Below, one piece after another: positions 58,607 to 64,000 of a DNA stretch of 64,000 bases; within the stretch, counting starts at the first letter, position 1; every line of letters begins with the position of its first letter. The notes beneath the pieces were generated by a model. The model searched no databases, was not told where the DNA came from, and saw only the letters and a list, made by a program, of their open reading frames with translations. The stretch covers positions 186,001 through 250,000 of the forward strand of contig CAVPDE010000018.1 in the NCBI GenBank assembly GCA_963702565.1, written 5' to 3'. The position numbers were made by a program, and so were the translations under genes. This stretch comes from CAVPDE01 sp963702565 (GTDB taxonomy: Bacteria > Desulfobacterota > DSM-4660 > Desulfatiglandales > HGW-15).

Positions 58607-60217
58607 ATGAAAAGTGTGGTTTTGCTCGTCGCCGGGCTCGTGTTAGCTCTTCTGGTCGCGGGCCCGTCTTTTGTGACCGGGGCTGCGGATGACAAGGTCC
58701 CTTTTCCGGAAGTTCCCAGAATCACGAAGGAACAGCTTAAGGAGATGCTGGGAAAGCCGGATGTGGTGATCATTGATGCCCGGCCCTCAGAACAATGGAA
58801 ATACAGTGATCAGCTGATTCCAGGCTCTGTCCACGAGGATCCCCTTACGGTCCAGACTTGGATTCAGAAGTACGACAAAAACAAAAAAATGGTGATTTAT
58901 TGAGCTTGACCCACGGAATCCACCAGCGCCAGGCTGGCGCTGCAGCTCAAGGGAATGGGATTCAAGAACGTCGTTGTGCTGAAGGGCGGGTACAGGGAGT
59001 GGGTTGGAGCCCGTTATCCGATTGAAAAGAAGTGGACCGTCAAGGCGGAGTGCGTGGCATGCCACACCACGGTGAGCCCGGGGATCGTCGCGGACTGGAA
59101 GGCGAGCAAACACGCGGAATCCGAGGTTTCCTGCTCGGTGTGTCACGGGGAACAGCACATGACGAACGAGGATGTGCACAAGGCCGGCCGCATGAAACCG
59201 GAAAGGTGCGCCATGTGCCACCAGGTGCAATGGGATGAGTTCAGGGGAGGCAAGCACTCCCAGGCGTGGGCCGCCATGAAGGCCATGCCCACGGCACACC
59301 GCCAGCCCATGGCCCTGATGGACGGCATGAAGGGTTGCGGAGGGTGTCACAAAATCGGATTGAAGACCGTGGAGGAAAGCCAGGCCCTGAGAGAAGCGGG
59401 AGCAGGCTTTGGCATGGCCTCCTGCGATGCTTGCCACACCCGTCACACCTTTTCTGTTAAGGAGGCCCAGCAGCCGGAGGCTTGCCAGACCTGCCACATG
59501 GGCTTTGACCACGCTCATTGGGAGATGTATTCCTCCTCCAAGCACGGGGTCCGATATTCTCTGAAGCAGAAAGGCATTCTCCCTGAATCTGCTGTTGCGC
59601 CCACGTGCCAGACGTGCCACATGAAAGACGGGAATCATGCCGTGATGACGGGCTGGGGTTTTCTGGCTGTGCGGCTGCCCATGCCCGAGGACAAGAAATG
59701 GGCGGAGGCACGGACGACCGTTCTGAAGGCCTTGGGGGTGCTGGATCCGGAAGGCAAGCCGACGCCCCGGCTGGAGGCGATCAAGGCCATAGACATGGTC
59801 CGGCTGACTCAGGAGGCCTGGCAGAACGAACGCGACAAGATGGTGAAGGCCTGTATCGCATGCCACTCCACCTCTTTCGCCAAGGGGGAGCTTGAGAAGG
59901 CGGACAACATGATCCGGGAAGCGGATCTGCTCATGGCTGAAGCGATCCTCACCGTGGCAAGTCTCTACAAGGAAGGGATTCTGCAGAAGCCCAAGAGCTA
60001 CGCCTACCCCTTCCCTGATATCCTCTCCTTCCATGACAACCCCACGCTGATCGAGCAGAAGCTCTACATCATGTTCATGGAGCAGAGGATGCGCACCTTC
60101 CAGGGGGCCTTCCACGCCAATCCGGACTACACGCTCTGGTACGGTTGGAGCGCCATGAAAACGAGCCTTCTGGAGCTCAAAACCATGGCGGAGGAGATGA
60201 GAAGGAAAAAAACCTAG
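58607..60217 (+). CDS. putative selenoprotein: periplasmic rhodanese (Sec-Ala-Sec) fused to octaheme HAO-family cytochrome c
   Basis: Read through two in-frame TGA codons (58901 and 58907, codons 99 and 101), this is a 536-residue exported protein. Residues 1-26 are a signal peptide. Residues about 38-135 are a rhodanese domain: VVIIDARPSEQWKYSDQLIPGSV, then KKMVIY-U-A-U-PTESTSARLAL, then LKGMGFKNVVVLKGGYREW. Rhodaneses of this subgroup have YCxCP here, so both Cys are replaced by TGA. Residues about 145-536 carry eight CxxCH haem sites (149, 176, 201, 244, 273, 293, 334, 416) in an HAO-type octaheme domain. A SECIS-like hairpin follows the TGAs. The frame is unbroken on both sides. A dead gene with two chance TGAs exactly at CxC is much less likely. 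The physiological reaction is unknown: sulfur or selenium transfer coupled to electron transfer is inferred. Confidence 0.82.
58902..58948 (+). promoter_or_regulatory. SECIS-like stem-loop
   Basis: A perfect 8-bp stem CAGCGCCA-GGC-TGGCGCTG (58924-58942) has its loop 22 bases after the second TGA and 28 after the first. An outer stem GAGCT (58902-58906) / AGCTC (58944-58948) starts inside the first TGA. The apical loop begins with GG. Bacterial SECIS elements recognised by SelB lie just 3' of the UGA with a G-containing loop at about this distance. Confidence 0.7.
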
Positions 60218-60249
60218 ATCCGAAGCGAGAAACACGGATGAAAACAGGC

Positions 60250-60273
60250 GACCCCGCTGATTGCAGCGGGGTC
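60250..60273. terminator. bidirectional terminator hairpin
   Basis: A perfect 9-bp stem GACCCCGCT / AGCGGGGTC with a 6-base loop lies between the ends of the convergent cytochrome and LysM genes, followed by GTTCGTTT. It can serve both strands. Confidence 0.8.
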
Positions 60274-60307
60274 GTTCGTTTCTGAGTTCCAGATGCGTTT
60301 GAAGGGA

Positions 60308-62116
60308 TCAGGAAACCGCGAGGCTCAGGACCTTGTAGCCCCGGCGGGAGAGAAACCCTGCGATCTCATCAGGGAGTTTCAGATGACTGGCAAACACGTT
60401 CTGGCCACGGTTGTCTCTGAAAACGATCCCGGGAATGGTGAGCTTGAAATTCTTCGAATTCTCTTTGCCGCTGGCCGTGAAGGGATGAGCTCCAGCGTCG
60501 AACTTCACTCCGATAAAGTCCAGGATTTTGGGAACCATCTGCGCGGGATCCTGTTCGTTGGCCAGAGACAGAACCGAGACTTTGTACTCCTTCAACAGGG
60601 GCACGATGTCCGGACCAATGCCGGTGAAGTCAATGATGCAATCCTTCCCCCCCACATAGAGAAAGAAGTCCGCCTTGATCATGAGGCTGACCCCGCTTTT
60701 CTGTCCCTGAATGACCGGCATTTCCACGTCTCGTGTAAAGGTTTGCCCGGTCAGATTCAGAACGCTCTCAATGACGGCGGCTTTGTCCTTGCCCGCGAAG
60801 AGAACATCGGACCTTGCCGCAGGGGCGGGGACTTCCGGGGCGTTCTGCTGGGCCGGCGGGTACTCGATGGATTTGACGCCGATGTTCGTGAGAAAGTTCC
60901 TGAGTTCCGGCGGAATCCTTGCGCCTGATTTGTCCGCGAGGTTGATGAGAAGGGTTCGGCTCCTGTCCTCGGAAGTCTGGATGATCCAGTCTGCGCTGAC
61001 CTGCAGCGTGAAGTCCCCTCGCATTTCGAGAGGCTCTCCCTGCTTGTAGATTTTATAGTACTCACAGGCGGCCAGGATTTCATTGAGCGCAGCCCTGAGA
61101 TCTTCGTCCCCCTTGAGGTGGACGACCCGGTAGTTGTCCCAGTTCGCCGCGATGACCTGGGCCATCTTATCGGGCAATTCACGGTGAAGGTCAACGACCA
61201 CCCGCTGACCGTTGCCGAGGCTCAGGATGGGAAAGGCCTCAGCCTTGAGGTTGAGCTGCCCGCCCGCCTTGAGGGGAATGAAGTGCTCGCCTGTGTTGAT
61301 CCACTCTTCTCCCAGGAGGGCGAAAAATTCCGTGAGCTGCCGGCTCAAGGGCGGCGGCCCTTTTGGCTGCTCCGGCGGCGGGGAAGGGGCTGCTGCAGGA
61401 GCCTGAGCCGTCTCCACAGGCCGAGGAGGTCTTTCACGTTTGATCGGTATCCTCACGATCTGAGGCGTATAAATGGGGAGCTTGACGACCTGCCCCGGGT
61501 AGATGCGGTCCAGGTTGTTGATTTCCGGGTTGAGCCTTGCCAGAGCTTGAAGGTACGCTTCATTGATTTGCTCATCCCTGAGGCTGTAGCGGCCCTTCAC
61601 CACTTTGATCAGGCTGTCGCCCTGCTGGACCGTGTAGTTCTCGAGTTTCAAATCCTTGAGATCCTCGAGGGAGATGGGGGTTTCTTCTCCTTTCTGAGCA
61701 ACCATCGCAAGACCCTTGGCCGGAGTGATGGTGAGAGGAATGACGATCTTGTCGCCGGGATAAATCACATCGAGGTTCGAAAAGGAGCTGTTCAGTTTCT
61801 TGAGAGCGGCCAGGAGCTCGGGAAGATTTTTCTTTTCCAGCAGGCCCCGTTCCCTCAGGAGCTGCCAGAGGTGATCCCCTTTTTTCACCGTGTATGTTTC
61901 AGTGACGACTTTCTTGCCCTCTAAAGTGAAGGCTTCCTTTTTCTCAACCACCCGGATCTCTTGCTCTGTTTCGACGTCGGGTTCCGCTGTCTGGGTCAGT
62001 GAAATGGAGTAAGTCTCTTCGTCCTTTTCCTGAGCCAAACCCATGCTCCAGGGGCAGAGGGCGAGGAAGAAAACCAGTGCGGAAAGAAAAACAAGGCCTT
62101 TTGGAAAATGTTTCAT
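60308..62116 (-). CDS. exported LysM-domain protein
   Basis: This 602-residue protein has a signal peptide (residues 1-29, cleavage after SMGLA) and two LysM domains. LysM1 is at about 74-127 (YTVKKGDHLWQLLRERG...LDVIYPGDKIVIPL) and LysM2 at about 157-215 (YTVQQGDSLIKVVKGRYSL...LDRIYPGQVVKLPIY). A Pro/Ala linker (about 228-255) and a C-terminal region of 340 residues with alternating sheet pattern follow. LysM domains bind peptidoglycan, so the protein is expected in the periplasm or envelope. The C-terminal part is not recognised. ATG 62116 gives the intact signal peptide, and a good promoter lies upstream. Confidence 0.85.
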   Translation of the reverse strand: MKHFPKGLVFLSALVFFLALCPWSMGLAQEKDEETYSISLTQTAEPDVETEQEIRVVEKKEAFTLEGKKVVTETYTVKKGDHLWQLLRERGLLEKKNLPELLAALKKLNSSFSNLDVIYPGDKIVIPLTITPAKGLAMVAQKGEETPISLEDLKDLKLENYTVQQGDSLIKVVKGRYSLRDEQINEAYLQALARLNPEINNLDRIYPGQVVKLPIYTPQIVRIPIKRERPPRPVETAQAPAAAPSPPPEQPKGPPPLSRQLTEFFALLGEEWINTGEHFIPLKAGGQLNLKAEAFPILSLGNGQRVVVDLHRELPDKMAQVIAANWDNYRVVHLKGDEDLRAALNEILAACEYYKIYKQGEPLEMRGDFTLQVSADWIIQTSEDRSRTLLINLADKSGARIPPELRNFLTNIGVKSIEYPPAQQNAPEVPAPAARSDVLFAGKDKAAVIESVLNLTGQTFTRDVEMPVIQGQKSGVSLMIKADFFLYVGGKDCIIDFTGIGPDIVPLLKEYKVSVLSLANEQDPAQMVPKILDFIGVKFDAGAHPFTASGKENSKNFKLTIPGIVFRDNRGQNVFASHLKLPDEIAGFLSRRGYKVLSLAVS

Positions 62117-62146
62117 ACTTATCTCTAATTTAGAATAAGTTAATAT

Positions 62147-62175
62147 ATTTTATATACATCATCTCAACTTGTCAA
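62147..62175 (-). promoter_or_regulatory. sigma70-like promoter of the LysM gene
   Basis: On the minus strand TTGACA (62175-62170) is followed after 17 bases by TAAAAT (62152-62147), 30 bases before the start codon at 62116. The spacer is AT-rich. Confidence 0.7.
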
Positions 62176-62328
62176 TTTTGTTCTAAGTTGACCTGGCTGT
62201 TCTACAACATATTGGCGTTTTTCCTTCTTCGCCATACACCCTGTAGTATTTATTCTTTACAAAGGCCTGATCATCTGATAAATATCTATCAATCATTTAT
62301 TGCCACTTTGTCCCTTTGTCCCTCAAGT

Positions 62329-62346
62329 TGTCGGCTTCAGCCGACA
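62329..62346. promoter_or_regulatory. palindrome upstream of smc
   Basis: TGTCGGCT-TC-AGCCGACA is a perfect inverted repeat with 8-bp arms, 40 bases before the smc start. It may be an operator or a hairpin in the leader. The rest of 62176-62386 shows no gene. Confidence 0.5.
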
Positions 62347-62386
62347 GCAGTTGAGCTGAATTGGAACAATGGCTCTGGAGGTTTTC

Positions 62387-64000
62387 ATGAAGATCAAAAA
62401 AGTCTCCATGCTTGGCTTTAAGTCCTTTGTGGACAAACTGGATATCGCTTTCCCGCTCGGGCTGAGCGCCATCGTTGGGCCCAACGGGTGCGGCAAGAGC
62501 AACATCGTCGACGCGATCCGGTGGGCCATGGGCGAGCAAAGCGCCAAGCTGCTCAGGGGTCGGCAGATGGAAGATGTGATCTTCAACGGCACGTTGGACC
62601 ACAAACCCCTTGGCATGGCCGAAGTCTCCATCCTTTTTGAAAACGGAGACGGGTCTTTCCCTCCCCAGTTCTCCCATGCCGCCGAGCTTGCCGTGACCCG
62701 AAGGCTTTTCCGCTCCGGTGAAAGCGAGTACCTGATCAACAATATGCCCTGCCGGCTCAAGGACATCCAGGAAATCTTTATGGACACGGGCCTGGGAAAC
62801 AGGGCCTACTCGATCATCGGGCAGGGCCAGATCACCACAATCATTGAGCAGAAGCCCGAAGAAACCAGGGCCATGATCGAAGAAGCCGCAGGGATAACCA
62901 AGTACAAAAAGAAGGTCGACGAATCCCAGAGAAAAATCGAGGCGACCCAGGCGAACCTGCAGCGGGTGGAGGACATTCTCGGGGAAGTGGAAAAACAGAT
63001 GAGATCCCTCAAGCGGCAGTCTGCAAAGGCGAAGAGGTATAAGGCCATCGGACTGGAGATCCAGCGCCTTGAGCTGATCCTGAACGCCCACGCCTACCAG
63101 GAGCTGAAAGAGGAATCCAGCGAGAGAATGAAATCCGCAGAGGCGCTCGCCCGGCAGGAGATCGGCCAGAGCACGGAACATTCCAGGATCCAGGCGACCA
63201 TTGAGTCCATGAACCTGGAGCTGGAAGAAAAAGACAAGGAGATCGCATCGCTTCGGGAGGCGCACCTCCGGGCCAAGGAGAAGGTGAGCAAGAAGGAAGC
63301 CATGGTGGAGGCCATGGCCGCTGAAAGGCGGATGCAGACGGAGCTCGAGAAGCGGCTGGAAAAGGACAAAGAGGATCTTGCCAGGCGCCTGGGAGAGCTG
63401 GAGAAGGAAAGGGCTCTTCTCATCGAGAAAATCGAGGCAGTGAAAGCAAAAGCGGCGTCCACGGAGGAGGAGATATCGCTCGTGGAGGCGAGGGCAAAAA
63501 ACCGCCAGGAGCTCTTGAAGCAGATCAGGGAAGTTTTCGAGCAAGCGAGAACCAGGGTTCAATCCGGAATGTCGAAGGAAGCCAGCCTGGCTCAGGAGTC
63601 CGGGTTTCTCGCGCGGCGGATCGGAGAAATCACGGACAGCCGGATGCGACTCGAGAAAGAAAGGGAGGAGGTGAGGGCCAAGATGGAGACCCTCCTCCAG
63701 GCGGCAGAGAGAAAGCGCGAGGTGCGGGACGCCCTGGTTGAGAAACTCCGAGCCATCGAGGCGGATGTGTCCGGAGAGGAGCAGAGATGCCATGATCTGG
63801 AACAGATCCGAAGGCATCTGGAGTCTGACCTTAAAGACGCGGAAACCGCCCTGAACGTTGACGAGTCCCGGCTCGCCAGCCTTCGGTCCCTGCTGGAGAA
63901 TTTCGAAGGATACAAGGTGGGGGTGCGCACCATCATGAAGGCTGAGGACCTGGAAGCCAAACGGGAAGGCCGAATCAAGGGCCTTGTGGCGGACGTGATC
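62387..64000 (+). CDS. smc: chromosome segregation ATPase SMC (5' part, runs off the window)
   Basis: The first 538 codons are open to the window end. It begins MKIKKVSMLGFKSFVDKLDI, with Walker A GPNGCGKSNIVDAIRWAMGEQSAK, the hinge-proximal hallmark CRLKDIQEIFMDTGLGNRAYSIIGQGQI, and EEAAGITKYKKK. From about residue 165 a long coiled coil runs to the edge. SMC compacts and separates chromosomes with ScpA and ScpB. GGAGG stands before the ATG. Long open frames on the opposite strand are shadows of the coiled-coil codons. Confidence 0.95.
   Translation, partial: MKIKKVSMLGFKSFVDKLDIAFPLGLSAIVGPNGCGKSNIVDAIRWAMGEQSAKLLRGRQMEDVIFNGTLDHKPLGMAEVSILFENGDGSFPPQFSHAAELAVTRRLFRSGESEYLINNMPCRLKDIQEIFMDTGLGNRAYSIIGQGQITTIIEQKPEETRAMIEEAAGITKYKKKVDESQRKIEATQANLQRVEDILGEVEKQMRSLKRQSAKAKRYKAIGLEIQRLELILNAHAYQELKEESSERMKSAEALARQEIGQSTEHSRIQATIESMNLELEEKDKEIASLREAHLRAKEKVSKKEAMVEAMAAERRMQTELEKRLEKDKEDLARRLGELEKERALLIEKIEAVKAKAASTEEEISLVEARAKNRQELLKQIREVFEQARTRVQSGMSKEASLAQESGFLARRIGEITDSRMRLEKEREEVRAKMETLLQAAERKREVRDALVEKLRAIEADVSGEEQRCHDLEQIRRHLESDLKDAETALNVDESRLASLRSLLENFEGYKVGVRTIMKAEDLEAKREGRIKGLVADVI

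Noticed and set aside
58901..58909. Two TGAs as simple nonsense mutations in a dead rhodanese gene
   Set aside because: Both hit the two expected Cys positions, both are TGA, nothing else is damaged in over 1.6 kb, and a SECIS-like hairpin lies at the right distance. I keep a small doubt, reflected in the confidence.
58787..60235. 482-codon open frame on the minus strand
   Set aside because: It is antisense to the octaheme cytochrome; the plus strand has eight CxxCH motifs and a signal peptide.
62297..63817. 506-codon open frame on the minus strand
   Set aside because: It lies fully opposite the smc gene and reflects the GC-rich third codon positions of its coiled coil. There is no start context or family.

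Overview
The window looks like a chromosomal piece of a Gram-negative bacterium of deltaproteobacterial (Desulfobacterota-like) type. Evidence for this is a BamD lipoprotein, a Wza/SLBB-type outer-membrane export protein, the gene order alaS-recA-thpR-cinA-pgpA, a liv-type branched-chain amino acid ABC operon, an octaheme cytochrome resembling those of sulfate reducers, and apparent selenocysteine use. No taxon was searched; this is inference from gene content. No tRNA, rRNA or CRISPR array was recognised.

Layout. (1) 0.2-38.9 kb, + strand: a large surface-polysaccharide (EPS/O-antigen) locus. It starts with a small secreted Ala/Gly-rich protein, an SLBB export protein, a Wzz-type chain-length protein and an EPS-type MarR regulator with a near-perfect palindrome in front of it. 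Sugar-nucleotide genes follow: a fused Gfo/Idh/MocA oxidoreductase-acetyltransferase and a frameshifted UDP-GlcNAc 2-epimerase. Then come a HAF-repeat secreted protein, two methyltransferases, a flippase, a polymerase, two GT4 glycosyltransferases, two sugar-phosphate transferases, a fused glutaminase-N-acetyl-sugar amidotransferase, an aldo/keto reductase, a thiamine-diphosphate E1 alpha/beta pair, an acetyltransferase, a DegT aminotransferase and a WbpM/PglF-type dehydratase. With the UDP-sugar dehydrogenase at 50.8 kb, the set resembles the wbpA-B-D-E-I/G/M logic for acetamido-uronic acids plus a 4-amino-sugar (bacillosamine/QuiNAc-like) branch.

(2) 28.6-36.3 kb lies inside that locus and is a repeat-rich graveyard. 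It holds about 18 copies (some half) of a 33-bp imperfect palindrome. It also holds a REP-associated tyrosine transposase (RAYT), a DUF1016 nuclease, a toxin-antitoxin pair, and the surviving 3' ends of polysaccharide genes (wbpL/wecA-like x2, pglC-like x2, DegT x1). Most of these remnants end a few to 60 bases before a palindrome.

(3) 39.1-41.3 kb: trxA, trxB, bamD. (4) 41.3-50.5 kb, - strand: alaS, recA, thpR, cinA, pgpA, larC and a PflA-like radical SAM gene. (5) 50.8-58.4 kb, + strand: sugar dehydrogenase and livKHMGF. (6) 58.6-60.2 kb: the most striking gene, a periplasmic rhodanese fused to an octaheme HAO-family cytochrome. The two cysteines of the rhodanese CxC loop are both in-frame TGA codons, followed by a SECIS-like hairpin, so this is a probable two-selenocysteine (UxU) selenoprotein. 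(7) 60.3-62.1 kb, - strand: a LysM protein. (8) 62.4 kb to the end: the 5' part of smc.

Two dispersed repeat families run through the gaps. One is a 110-155 bp element with TCTCAC/GTGAGA ends. The other is a set of short-word degenerate tandem repeats, which also occur in frame inside three sugar-nucleotide genes.
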